Origin: Cornus controversa
Taxonomy: Eukaryota; Streptophyta; Magnoliopsida; Cornales; Cornaceae
DNA length: 64,000 nt
Direction: 5' to 3'
NCBI GenBank assembly: GCA_026545225.1
Contig: CM048852.1
Span: 8,852,501-8,916,500, forward strand
A model generated the notes under the pieces. The model was not told the origin of the DNA. It was given only the letters and a program-made list of their open reading frames with translations, and did not search any database. The position numbers and the translations under genes are program-made. How positions within the stretch are numbered: the stretch's first letter is position 1; the number at the start of each line of letters is the position of its first letter. Positions 1-12,045 of this stretch are shown here, one piece after another.

Positions 1-96
1 GCCACGTGGCATACGGATCCCGCAACGCCTCAGAACGAAGGAACAGCTATAACCAGTAATATCCAATCAAGGACTAACACGTGTTAAGAAAAGAAT
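1..96. promoter_or_regulatory. Paired G-box palindromes near the start of each unit
   Basis: GCCACGTGGC (2-9 is CCACGTGG) and ACACGTGT (78-85) both contain the CACGTG core that plant bZIP and bHLH factors bind. The pair recurs near the start of every unit; unit 5 has lost the first (GCGACGTGGC). Whether they act as promoters or are inherited transposon sequence is unknown. Confidence 0.5.
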
Positions 97-211
97 AATA
101 GTATAGTGTCAGGCACACAATTTTTCCCGGAGAGCACTGCAACAAGGATTTTCAAAGATATTTGTTCTGATGTGCAACAAGTGGAGGACATACAATATGT
201 ACTTGTTTCAG

Positions 212-273
212 GAAATTAGAGGATGGTGATATTGTAAATGTTGATGTAACTGTGTATTATAAAGGTGTCCATG
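212..273 (+). pseudogene. Captured exon of a type-1 methionine aminopeptidase (MAP1A-like), first of seven copies
   Basis: After the first base this 62-bp segment reads KLEDGDIVNVDVTVYYKG then VH and part of a Gly codon. That is the highly conserved core of cytosolic type-1 methionine aminopeptidase, which removes the initiator Met from nascent proteins. In this family the Asp of NVDVTV is the first metal ligand. The second ligand, in HGD, would lie on the next exon, which is absent. The exon is flanked by a real-looking acceptor (CTTGTTTCAG) and donor (G|GTAAG), so genomic DNA rather than mRNA was captured. All seven array units carry it without a stop. Alone it cannot make an enzyme. Confidence 0.85.
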
Positions 274-830
274 GTAAGACGCATTGCACCTTTAATTGGA
301 TTAGTGTCTTCTGTTGATTCTGTTAGCTCACTGGGTTAGAGTATCCACAATGGGATCTCCAAATTTGGTTCTCTAAATTTGAATTTTAGCTAGCCACATC
401 ATCATGTCAAGATCTCTAAATTTTGACTCCACAACAGGTTCTCCAGATTTGAATTTTAGCCAACCACATCATAATCTCTAATTTTAACTCCACAATAGGT
501 TCTTCAAATTTTCATTACCCACACAATTAAATAATCTTACACAATTAAATTAATCTTAAAATTTTATGTATATACATATATATATTAAATTTTTTTATAC
601 TTTTTTAACTTGAAAATTTCATAATTTTTTCGTGTTAAGTCAAAAAATAGCCTAAGTGGCACTCAAATTAAAGCTCTCGAAATTATCTTTATAACAGAAT
701 TAGTTTCATCAAAAAAATTAATTTGTAGTGAAAGTTAGTGACATTTAAGTAAATGAAATACATATATATATATATATACATGGCACGGATTTCGAGAAAT
801 ATAAAGACAAAACAAAAAAAATATACATTT

Positions 831-876
831 GGTTAGCTATGTGGTTCGCCCGATTGGGCGAACCACTTAGCTAACC
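831..876. repeat. 46-nt hairpin, present once in every tandem unit
   Basis: Two 21-nt arms (GGTTAGCTA..GTGGTTCGCCC and its complement) flank a 4-nt GATT loop, with a single mismatch in most units. In units 2-6 the mismatch is a G opposite T, which would be a G-U wobble in RNA. Equivalent hairpins are at 2275, 3725, 5146, 6585, 8031 and 9476 (each 46 nt). The stem is much more GC-rich than its surroundings and is conserved in all seven units. Confidence 0.9.
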
Positions 877-1330
877 TTAAGTGTGTCTCACAAATTTGAC
901 TATCACATTGTTTTGCTACAATATGGTTTTGTTCTCCAAATCAGTGTTTAGCTTCCCCATTGGTGGTGTTCCTTTTAATTTTCGATCTCACTCACAAAAA
1001 CTTGGGCAAAGAGGAGAGAGTGAGATAGAGTTAGAGTTAGAGTGTTTCTGTGAGTATTCGTTGCTTAACACACACCACTTAAATATGGCAACTAGCACAA
1101 AAAATAGAGGCGAACGAAAAGAAGAAGATGTAACCACATTGTCCTAGCGGAACTACTTCCCATTGTACTTGTATCCCTCTGATTCTTCGTTTCTCTCCTT
1201 ATCAGGTTGCAAGTGGAAGAGAGTTGTACTTTCCTAAGAAAACAAAATACAAATGTATAGATACAAATAGACCTGCTATATCAGTTTGTTGTTTGTGTCA
1301 GTTTGATGATGGAGATGTAAATCTATGTAC

Positions 1331-1371
<41 letters not shown>

Positions 1372-1442
1372 CATTGGACAAGTCACGGGACCTGATAATG
1401 GTCGGTGAGGATGACCACACCAAGGCAACAATATAATCACTT

Positions 1443-2784
1443 GCCACGTGGCATACGGACCCCGCAACGCCTCAGAACGAAGGAACAGCTATAACCAGTA
1501 ATATCCAATCAAAGACTAACACGTGTTAAGAAAAGAACAATAGTATAGTGTCAGGCTCAAAATTTTTCTCGAAGAACATTGCAACAAGGATTTTCAAAGA
1601 TATTTGTTCTGATGTGCAACAGGTGGAGGACATAAAGTATGTACTTGTTTTAGGAAATTAGAGGATGGTGATATTGTAAATGTTGATGTAACTGTGTACT
1701 ATAAAGGTGTCCATCGTAAGACGCATTGCACCTTTAATTGGATTAGGGTCTTCTGTTGATTCTGTTAGCTCACTAGGTTAGAGCATCCACTATGGGATCT
1801 CCAAATTTGGTTCTCTAAATTTGAATTTTAGCTAGCCACATCATCATGTCAGGATCTCTAAATTTTGACTCCACAACAGGTTCTCCAGATTTGAATTTTA
1901 GCCAACCACATCATAATCTCTAATTTTAACTCCACAATAGGTTCTTCAAATTTTTATTACCCACACAATTAAATAATCTTACACAATTAAATTAATCTTA
2001 AAATTTTATGTATATATATATTTATATTAAATTTTTTTATACTTTTTCAACTTGAAAAATTCATAATTTTTTCGTTTTAGGTCGAAAAATAGCCTAAGTG
2101 GCACTCAAATTAAAGCTCTCGAAATTATCTTTATAACAAAATTAGTTTCATCAAAAAAATTAATTTGTAGTGAAAGTTATTGACATTTAAGTAAATGAAA
2201 TACATATATATATATATATATACATGGCACGGATTTCGAGAAATATAGAGACAAAACAAAAAATATATACATTTGGTTAGCTAGGTGGTTCGCCCGATTG
2301 GGCGAACCACTTAGCTAACCTTAAGTGTGTCTCACAAATTTGACTATCACATTGTTTTGCTACAATATGGTTTTGTTCTCCAAATCAGTGTTTAGCTTTC
2401 CCATTGGTGGTGCTCCTTTTAATTTTCGATCTCACTCACAAAAACTTGGGCAAAGAGGAGAGAGTGAGATAGAGTTAGAGTTAGAGTGTTTCTGTGAGTA
2501 TTCGTTGCTTAACACACACCACTTAAATATGGCAACTAGCACAAAAAATAGAGGCGAACGAAAAGAAGAAGATATAACCACATTGTCCTAGCGGAACTAC
2601 TTCCCATTGTACTTGTATCCCTCTGATTCTTCGTTTCTCTCCTTATCTGGTTGCAAGTGGAAGAGAGTTGTACTTTCCTAAGAAAACAAAATACAAATGT
2701 ATAGATACAAATAGACCTGCTATATCAGTTTATTGTTTGTGTCAGTTTGATGATGGAGATGTAAATCTATGTACTAATTATATA

Positions 2785-2823
<39 letters not shown>

Positions 2824-2894
2824 CATTGGACAAGTCACGGGACCTGATAATAGTCGGTGAGGATGACCACACCAAGGCAACAATATAATCACTT
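1443..2894 (+). repeat. Tandem unit 2
   Basis: This is a complete unit. The captured exon is at 1654-1715, with the acceptor changed to TTTTAG and the last His-Gly changed so the donor reads CATC|GTAAG. The hairpin is at 2275-2320. It shares these changes and CGAAGAACATTGC with unit 3. Confidence 0.93.
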
Positions 2895-4315
2895 GCCACG
2901 TGGCATACGGACCCCGCAACGCCTCAGAACGAAGGAACAGCTATAACCAGTAATATCCAATCAAAGACTAACACGTGTTAAGAAAAGAACAATAGTATAG
3001 TGTCAGGCACAAAATTTTTCTCGAAGAACATTGCATCAAGGATTTTCAAAGATATTTGTTCTGATGTGCAACAGGTGGAGGACATAAAGTATGTACTTGT
3101 TTTAGGAAATTAGAGGATGGTGATATTGTAAATGTTGATGTAACTGTGTACTATAAAGGTGTCCATCGTAAGACGCATTGCACCTTTAATTGGATTAGGG
3201 TCTTCTGTTGATTCTGTTAGCTCACTAGGTTAGAGCATCCACTATGGGATCTCCAAATTTGGTTCTCTAAATTTGAATTTTAGCTAGCCACATCATCATG
3301 TCAGGATCTCTAAATTTTGACTCCACAACAGGTTCTCCAGATTTGAATTTTAGCCAACCACATCATAATCTCTAATTTTAACTCCACAATAGGTTCTTCA
3401 AATTTTTATTACCCACACAATTAAATAATCTTACACAATTAAATTAATCTTAAAATTTTATGTATATATATATTTATATTAAATTTTTTTATACTTTTTC
3501 AACTTGAAAAATTCATAATTTTTTCGTTTTAAGTCGAAAAATAGCCTCAGTGGTACTCAAATTAAAGCTCTCGAAATTATCTTTATAACAGAATTAGTTT
3601 CATCAAAAAAATTAATTTGTAGTGAAAGTTATTGACATTTAAGTAAATGATCCATATATATATATATATAGATGGCACGGATTTTGAGAAAACTAAAGAC
3701 AAAACAAAAAAAAAATATACATTTGGTTAGCTAGGTGGTTCGCCCGATTGGGCGAACCACTTAGCTAACCGTAACTGGGTCCCACAAATTTGACTATCAC
3801 ATTGTTTTGCTACAGTGTGGTTTTGTTCTCCAAATCAGTGTTAGCTATCCCATTGGTGGTGCACCTTTTAATTTTCGATCTCACTCACAAAAACTTGGGC
3901 AAAGAGGAGAGAGAGAAATAGAGTTATAGTTATAGTGTTTCTGTGAGTATTCGTTGCTTAACACACACCACTTAAATAGGGCAACTAGCACAAAAAATAG
4001 AGGCGAACGAAAAGAAGAAGATGTAACCACATTGTCCTAGCGGGACTACTTCCCATAGTACTTGTATCCCTCTGATTCTTCGTTTCTCTCCTTATCTGGT
4101 TGCAAGTGGAAGAGAGTTGTACTTTCCTAAGAAAACAAAATACAAATGTATAGATACAAATAGACCTGCTATATCAGTTTGTTGTTTTTGTCAGTTTGTT
4201 GATGGAGATGTAAATCTATGTACTAATTATATATATATATAATTCAGTGGACAAGTCACGGGACCTGATAATGGTCGGTGAGGATGACCACACCAAGGCA
4301 ACAATATAATCACTT
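2895..4315 (+). repeat. Tandem unit 3
   Basis: This is a complete unit. The captured exon is at 3106-3167 with the same acceptor and donor variants as unit 2. The hairpin is at 3725-3770. Its second TA tract is the shortest in the array. Confidence 0.93.
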
Positions 4316-5644
4316 GCCACGTGGCATACGGACCCCGCAACGCCTCAGAACGAAGGAACAGCTATAACAAGTAATATCCAATCAAAGACTAACACGTGTT
4401 AAGAAAAGAATAATAGTATAGTGTCAGGCACATAATTTTTCTCGGAGAGCACTGCAACAAGGATTTTCAAAGATATTTGTTCTGATGTGCAACAAGTGGA
4501 GGACATACAATATGTACTTGTTTCAAGAAATTAGAGGATGGTGATATTGTAAATGTTGATGTAACTGTGTACTATAAAGGTGTCCATGGTAAGACGCATT
4601 GCACCTTTAATTGGATTTGGGTCTTCTGTTAATTCTGTTAGCTCACTGGGTTAGAGCATCCACTATGGGATCTCCAAATTTGGTTCTCTGAATTTAAATT
4701 TTAGCTAGCCACATCATCATGTCAGGATCTCTAAATTTTGACTCCACAACAGGTTTTTCAGATTTGAATTTTAGCCAACCACATCATAATCTCTAATTTT
4801 AACTCCACAATAGGTACTTCAAATTTTCATTACCCACACAATTAAATAATCTTACACAATTAAATGAATATTAAAATTTTATGTATATACATATTTATAT
4901 TAAATTTTTTTATACATTTTTAACTTGAAAATTTCATAATTTTTTCGTTTTAAGTCAAAAAATAGCCTAAGTGGTACTCAAATTAAAGCTCTCGAAATTA
5001 TCTTTATAACAGAATTAGTTTCATCAAAAAAATTAATTTGTAGTGAAAGTTATTGACGTTTGAGTAAATGATACATATATATATATATATACATGGCACG
5101 GATTTTGAGAAAAGTAAAGACAAAACAAAAAAAATATATACATTTGGTTAGCTAGGTGGTTCGCCCGATTGGGCGAACCACTTAGCTAACCTTAAGTGGG
5201 TCCCACAAATTTGACTATCACATTGTTTTGCTACAGTATGGTTTTGTTCACCAAATCAGTGTTTAGCTATCCCATTGGTGGTGCACCTTTTAATTTTCGA
5301 TCTCACTCACAAAAACTTGGGCAAAGAGGAGAGAGAGCGATAGAGTTATAGTTATAGAGTTTCTGTGAGTATTCGTTGCTTAACGCACACCACTTAAATA
5401 GGGCAACTAGCACAAAATATAGAGGCGAACGAAAAGAAGAAGATGTAACCACATTGTCCTAGCGGGACTACTTCCCATAGTACTTGTATCCCTCTGATTC
5501 TTCGTTTTCTCCTTATCTGGTTGCAAGTGGAAGAGAGTTGTACTTTCCTAAGAAAACAAAATACAAATGTATAGATACAAATAGACCTGCTATATCAGTT
5601 TGTTGTTTTTGTCAGTTTGTTGATGGAGATGTAAATCCATGTAC

Positions 5645-5683
<39 letters not shown>

Positions 5684-5754
5684 CAGTGGACAAGTCACGG
5701 GACCTGATAATGGTCCGTGAGGATGACCACACCAAGGCAAAAATATAATCACTT
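4316..5754 (+). repeat. Tandem unit 4
   Basis: This is a complete unit. The captured exon is at 4527-4588, and its acceptor AG is mutated to AA (TTTCAAGAAATT), a change shared with unit 5. The hairpin is at 5146-5191. Confidence 0.93.
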
Positions 5755-7180
5755 GCGACGTGGCATACGGACCCCGCAGCGCCTCAGAACGAAGGAACAG
5801 CTATAACAAGTAATATCCAATCAAAGACTAACACGTGTTAAGAAAAGAATAACAGTATAGTGTCGGGCACACATTTTTTCTCGGAGAGCACTGCAACAAG
5901 GATTTTCAAAGATATTTATTCTGATGTGCAACAAGTGGAGGACATACAATATGTACTTGTTTCAAGAATTTAGAGGATGGTGATATTGTAAATGTTGATG
6001 TAACTGTGTACTATAAAGGTGTCCATGGTAAGACGTATTGCACCTTTAATTGGATTAGGGTCTTCTGTTGATTCTGTTAGCTCACTAGGTTAGAGCATCA
6101 ACTATGGGATCTCCAAATTTGGTTCTCTGAATTTAAATTTTAGTTAGCCACATCATCATGTCAGGATCTCTAAATTTTGACTCCACAACAGGTTCTACAG
6201 ATTTGAATTTTAGCCAACCACATCATAATCTCTAATTTTAACTCCACAATAGGTTCTTCAAATTTTCATTACCCACACAATTAAATAATCTTACACAATT
6301 AAATTAATCTTAAAATTTTATGTATATACATATATATATTAAATTTTTTTATACTTTTTTAACTTTAAAAATTCATAATTTTTTCGTTTTAAGTCAAAAA
6401 ATAGCCTAAGTGGTACTCAAATTAAAGCTCTCAAAATTATCTTTATAACAGAATTAGTTTCATCAAAAAAATTAAGTTGTAGAGAAAGTTATTGACATTT
6501 GAGTAAATGATACATATATATATATATATACATGGCACGAATTTCGAGAAATGTAAAGACAAAACAAAAAAAATATATACATTTGGTTAGCTAGGTGGTT
6601 CGCCCGATTGGGCGAACCACTTAGCTAACCTTAAGTGGGTCCCACAAATTTGACTATCACATTATTTTGCTACAGTATGGTTTTGTTCTCCAAGTCAGTG
6701 TTTAGTCCCGTTGGTGGTGCTCCTTTTAATTTTTGATCTCACTCACAAAAACTTGGGCAAAGAGGAGAGAGATAGATAGAGTTATAGTTATAGTGTTTCT
6801 GTGAGTATTCGTTGCTTAACACACACCACTTAAATAGGGCAACTAGCACAAAAAATAGAGGCGAACGAAAAGTAGAAGATGTAACCACATTGTCCTAGCG
6901 GGACTACTTCCCATTGTACTTGTATCCCTCTGATTCTTCTTTTCTCTCCTTATCTGGTTGCAAGTGGAAGAGAGTTATACTTTCCTAAGAAAACAAAATA
7001 CAAATGTATAGATACAAATAGACCTGCTATATCAGTTTGTTGTTTTTGTCAGTTTGTTGATGGAGATGTAAATCTATGTACTAATTATATATATATATAT
7101 TATATAATTCAGTGGACAAGTCACGGGACCTGATAATGGTTGGTGAGGATGACCACACCAAGGCAACAATATAATCACTT
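5755..7180 (+). repeat. Tandem unit 5
   Basis: This is a complete unit. The captured exon is at 5966-6027 with the acceptor AG mutated to AA and an extra substitution in its first codon. The first G-box is mutated (GCGACGTGGC). The hairpin is at 6585-6630. Confidence 0.93.
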
Positions 7181-8529
7181 GCCACGTGGCATACGAACCC
7201 CGCAACGCCTCAGAACGAAGGAACGGCTATAACCAGTAATATCCAATCAAAGACTAACACGTGTTAAGAAAAGAATAATTGTATAGTGTCAGGCACACAA
7301 TTTTTCTCGAAGAGCACTGCAATAAGGATTTTCAAAGATATTTGTTCTGATGTGCAACAGGTGGAGGACATACAATATGTACTTGTTTCAGGAAATTAGA
7401 GGATGGTGATATTGTAAATGTTGATGTAACTGTGTACTATAAAGGTGTCCATGGTAAGATGCATTGCACCTTTAATTGGATTAGGGTCTTCTGTTGATTC
7501 TGTTAGCTCACTAGGTTAGAGCATCCACTATGGGATCTCCAAATTTGGTTCTCTAAATTTGAATTTTAGCTAGCCACATCATCATGTCAGGATCTCTAAA
7601 TTTTGACTCCACAACAGGTTCTCCAGATTTGAATTTTAGCCAACCACATCATAATCTCTAATTTTAACTCCACAATAGGTTCTTCAAATTTTCATTACCC
7701 ACACAATTAAATAATCTTACACAATTAAATTAATCTTAAAATTTTATGTATATACATATTTATATTAAATTTTTTTATACTTTTTTAACTTGAAAATTTC
7801 ATAATTTTTTCGTTTTAAGTCAAAAAATAGCCTAAGTGGTACTCAAATTAAAGCTCTCGAAATTATCTTTATAACAGAATTAGTTTCATCAAAAAAATTA
7901 ATTTGTAGTGAAAGTTATTGACATTTAAATAAATGATACACACACACACACAGATATATATATATATATATATATACATGGCACGAATTTCGAGAAAAGT
8001 AAAGACAAAACAAAAAATATATATACATTTGGTTAGCTAGGTGGTTCGCCCGATTGGGCGAACCACTTAGCTAACCTTAAGTGTGTCCCACAAAGTTGAC
8101 TATCACATTGTTTTGCTACTGTATTGTTTTGTTCTCCAAATCAGTGTTTAGCTATCCCATTGGTGGTGCTACTTTTAATTTTTGATCTCACTCACAAAAA
8201 CTTGGGCAAAGAGGAGAGAGAGAGATAGAGTTAGAGTTAGAGTGTTTCTGTGAGTATTCGTTGCTTAACACACACCACTTAAATAGGGCAACTAGCACAA
8301 AAAATAGAAGCGAACGAAAAGAAGATGTGAACAAAAATTGTCCTAGCGGAACTACTTCCCATTGTACTTGTATCCCTTTGATTCTTCGTTTCTCTCCTTA
8401 TCTGGTTGCAAGTGGAAGAGAGTTGTAATTTTCTAAGAAAACAAAATACAAATGTATAGATACAAATAGACCTGCTATATCAGTTTGTTGTTTTTATTAG
8501 TTTGTTAATGGAGATGTAAATCTATGTAC

Positions 8530-8570
<41 letters not shown>

Positions 8571-8641
8571 CATTGGACAAGTCACGGGACCTGATAATGG
8601 TCGGCGAGGATGACCACACCAAGGCAACAATATAATCACTT
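7181..8641 (+). repeat. Tandem unit 6
   Basis: This is a complete unit. The captured exon is at 7392-7453 with splice sites intact. The hairpin is at 8031-8076. The first microsatellite has become (AC)n followed by (TA)n near 7937-7975. Confidence 0.93.
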
Positions 8642-9988
8642 GCCACGTGGCATACGGACCCCGCAACGCCTCAGAACGAAGGAACAGCTATAACCAGTAA
8701 TATCCAATCAAAGACTAACACGTGTTAAGAAAAGAATAATATTATAGTGTCAGACACACAATTTTTCTCGAAGAGCACTACAACAAGGATTTTCAAAGAT
8801 ATTTGTTCTGATGTGCAACAGGTGGAGGACATACAATATGCACTTGTTTCAGGAAATTAGAGGATGGTGATATTGTAAATGTTGATGTAACTGTGTACTA
8901 TAAAGGTGTCCATGGTAAGATGCATTGCACCTTTAATTGGATTAGGGTCTTCTGTTGATTCTGTTAGCTCACTGGGTTAGAGCATCCACTATGGGATCTC
9001 CAAATTTGGTTTTCTAAATTTGAATTTTAGCTAGCCATATCATCATGTCAAGATCTCTAAATTTTGACTCCACAACAGGTTTTCCAGATTTGAATTTTAG
9101 CCAATCACATCATATTCTCTAATTTTAACTCCACAATAGGTTTTTCAAATTTTCATTACCCACACAATTAAATAATCTTACACAATTAAATTAATCTTAA
9201 AATTTTATGTATATACATATTTATATTAAATTTTTTTATACTTTTTTAACTTCAAAAATTCATAATTTTTTTCTTTTAAGTCAAAAAATAGCCTAAGTGG
9301 TACTCAAATTAAAGCTCTCGAAATTATCTTTATAACAGAATTAGTTTCATCAAAAAAATTAATTTGTAGTGAAAGTTATTGATATTTAAGTAAATGATAC
9401 ATGTATATATATATATATATACATGGCACGGATTTCGAGAAAAGTAAAGACAAAACAAAAAAAAAAGATGCATTTGGTTACCTAGGTGGTTCGCCCGATT
9501 GGGCGAACCACTTAGCTAACCTTAAGTGGGTCCCACAAATTTGACTATCACATTGTTTTGCTACAATATGGTTTTATTCTCCAAATCAGTGTTTAGCTAT
9601 CCCATTGGTGGTGCTCCTTTTAATTTTCGATCTCACTCACAAAAACTTGGGCAAAGAGGAGAGAGAGAGATATAGTTAGAGTTAGAGTGTTTCTGTGAGT
9701 ATTCGTTGCTTAACACACACCACTTAAATAGGGCAACTAGCACAAAAAATAGAGGCGAATGAAAAGAAGAAGATGTAACCACATGGTCCTAGCGGAACTA
9801 CTTCCCATTGTACTTGTATCCCCCTAATTCTTCGTTTCTCTCTTTATCTGGTTGCAAGTGGAAGAGAGTTGTACTTTCCTAAGAAAACGAAATACAAATG
9901 TATAGATACAAATAGACCTGCTATATCAGTTTGTTATTTTTATCAGTTTGTTGATGGAGATGTAAATCTATGTACTAATTATATATAT
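8642..9988 (+). repeat. Tandem unit 7, truncated at its right end
   Basis: The captured exon is at 8853-8914 with splice sites intact. The hairpin is at 9476-9521 with one substitution in the left arm. The unit stops inside the second TA tract and lacks the last ~100 bp seen in other units, so the array edge lies on a microsatellite. Confidence 0.92.
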
Positions 9989-11100
9989 AAGTTGGTGGTA
10001 CAAATTTGGAATTCGTTCAATCAGGTGCTCGAATCCATGCTCTGAATCAGAAGTCCTATCATAAATTGAAACATTCCATCATTGATTGCAACCTTTGTAA
10101 CTAGATTGGTTGAATCAACCTTCATCACCATCGATCGGGATATTACCAACCAATCGAATTATTAATGCTGATCATGGATGCCTCCAATTGGTCCATTCAT
10201 CACCTTCGATCGGTCAACAAGAACAATAACCGAACGAGGAGCAGATCGTTCATCTCACGTTTGAGTGCAATATATTCATCACTCCCGATCCCAATCAGTT
10301 GTTCTTGATCGCATGTCAAGTGTCAACCAACGTATTTATCGATCAATTCCACTAATCTTCAGGCAAAGACATCCAGCGGTTTGTTCCTCTCGCTTCGTTG
10401 GTGAAGGCGGTTGATGGATCGGCGGTGTATATTGATAATAATGAGTTTTGTAATGGGAGGTAACAATCTCCAACTTAAATTCAGATTGGGCACCCACCGT
10501 TGGCGAAAGCAAAGATTAAGTTTCACTACCGATCGACATACTTGATTGGATCCTCGCTCAAGCTATATATGATTCTCCATTGATCTGCAAGTCTCAGATA
10601 CGTCCTATTAGTATGATGCAATTATTAAACACATTTTTAGATTTCTTAAATAAATTACAAATAGAAATTGATTCGTAAACTGTTCAGAAGACAGATTATA
10701 TATTTCGGCCATTCTGGTTTTGAGCCGGCTCCATCGGGAAGAAGGTTTTAGTAGATGTCGAAGGTAGTGAAGCAACGATAACACGCTCGGAGACTGGGTC
10801 CATATTGGGCAAACATTGAGCTTCGACAATCTTCAAATCAAGAGGCAAAATCGTTGGAACCCAACATACAATCGAGCATGAATTTCATCAAATCAAACCC
10901 TGCTGATCGGCGATGTATGAATCAACTGAAACATAAATCAAGAACACCATCGGTTGAAACCAGTAACATAATCAGTTAAATCCAAGAACAGGGCCAATCA
11001 TGCAATCTCTTCTCTGTTACATCGATGAACATGCAACTTGAGTGACGGTTTGGTTCACTGGGTGCAACAATAGCAGATCGGTGATTACGGTGAAAAAGTC
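9989..11100. other. Unannotated spacer with recurrent GATCGG motifs
   Basis: This is less AT-rich than its neighbours and has several copies of a short motif such as CATCGATCGG, TTCGATCGGT, CCGATCGAC and GCTGATCGGC. No frame longer than ~70 codons is open and nothing is recognised. It may be an old transposon or pseudogene. Confidence 0.4.
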
Positions 11101-11825
11101 CTTATGTAATTAATTAAAAGCTTTTGATGGTTGTTCATTAGAGATGGCAACTACCTCTGTGTAACATAAATCCTAGATATGTGAAAAAAATAAAAAAAAT
11201 CATCTATTTTATGTGTGTGAAAAAGTACTTTAAATGTGTGAAAAAATACTTTATATGTGTGGAAATGGACTTTAAGTTGGTGGATATGAATTTTAATAAA
11301 TGTGGAAATAATATGTTATATTTCATTTGTGTAGAAATACTTATTGAATGTGTTTAACTGTTCCTGAAAAATTTGGAAAGAAAAAAATAGAAAATGATTA
11401 GTTTTGAGTGTGTGAAAAATAATCGTAAACTCGTGAAAACTTCCTTTATTGTTGTGAAAATATATTTTAAGTGCGTGGACATCCGTGCTATAAATGTGAA
11501 AGTCAAATTAATTTGAGATTAATATGCTTTTTCGATTGTACTCATTTACACAAATAAATAATAGCAATTGATGTTCACATTTTTATGTCTCACACTTAAA
11601 ATTACACTTTTGCATATTTAAAGTATTATTTTCACACACCTGCAATAATTTTTATGTACTGAAAATAAATAATTTTTTTATGTTTTTTTTCTTTTCATTT
11701 TTTCAGAAAGCACAATTTTTTTTATGAACATTTAAAAAAAATATTTTAATTGAAGAAACATTTTAATTGTGTGTAAAATGAATTTAAAGTTGTGAAAAAT
11801 TGCTTTAAGTGTGTATACATGAATT
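11100..11825. repeat. AT-rich stretch with repeated GTGTGAAAAA..CTTTA motifs
   Basis: Motifs of the form TGTGTGAAAA followed by TACTTTA recur irregularly on the + strand, and complementary forms (TTCACACA, AAATTACACTT) appear around 11560-11640. This suggests a decayed foldback element. There is no coding capacity. Confidence 0.4.
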
Positions 11826-12000
11826 AGAAAAATTATAACTTTTTTGTTTTAAGTCCTAAGTTATACTCAAATTAAAGCTCTCGAAATATTTTATTAACAA
11901 AATTAGTTTTATCAAAAAATATTATTTGTAGTAAAAGTTATAGACTTTTAAGTGAAAAGATAAAAAAGTGTAAAACATATATATAGATGGTACGAAGATA
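11826..12000 (+). repeat. Isolated diverged relative of part of the tandem unit
   Basis: The stretch AATTATAACTTTTTTGTTTT through ACTCAAATTAAAGCTCTCGA to the TA run and GATGGTACG matches, with substitutions and small gaps, the segment at about 620-790 of unit 1. It lacks the aminopeptidase exon and the hairpin. It shows that this AT-rich segment is a dispersed element in its own right. Confidence 0.75.
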
Positions 12001-12014
12001 ACATATGCTTATGC

Positions 12015-12045
<31 letters not shown>

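Larger units (their letters stand above)
1..1442 (+). repeat. Tandem unit 1
   Basis: This is a complete unit. The captured aminopeptidase exon is at 212-273 with intact CAG acceptor and G|GTAAG donor. The hairpin is at 831-876. TA tracts lie near 760-780 and 1336-1368. It shares the CGGAGAGCACTGC variant with units 4 and 5. Confidence 0.93.
1..9988 (+). repeat. Tandem array of seven ~1.44-kb units, open to the left
   Basis: Units begin at 1, 1443, 2895, 4316, 5755, 7181 and 8642 and are nearly identical end to end. Each has the same internal order. First come GCCACGTGGC and ACACGTGT palindromes. Next are a captured methionine aminopeptidase exon, an AT-rich block beginning GAGCATCCACTATGGGATC, a TA microsatellite and a 46-nt hairpin. 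A G/A-rich segment and a second TA microsatellite close the unit. The seventh unit stops at its second TA tract, where unrelated sequence begins. Since the window opens at a unit start, the array probably continues outside. No unit has a long conserved reading frame: an 88-codon frame at 881 and 2325 is broken in the other units. Confidence 0.95.

Noticed and set aside
881-1147. 88-codon frame repeated at 2325-2591 in the tandem units
   Set aside because: It uses a GTG start, is interrupted in the other five units, and resembles no protein I know; it is a by-product of near-identical repeats.
1760-2430. A complete MITE inside each tandem unit bounded by GAGCATCCACTATGGGAT and a complementary GTGGTGCTCC end
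   Set aside because: The two ends match imperfectly (about 14 of 18) and I cannot find a convincing target duplication, so I did not call it as a separate element.
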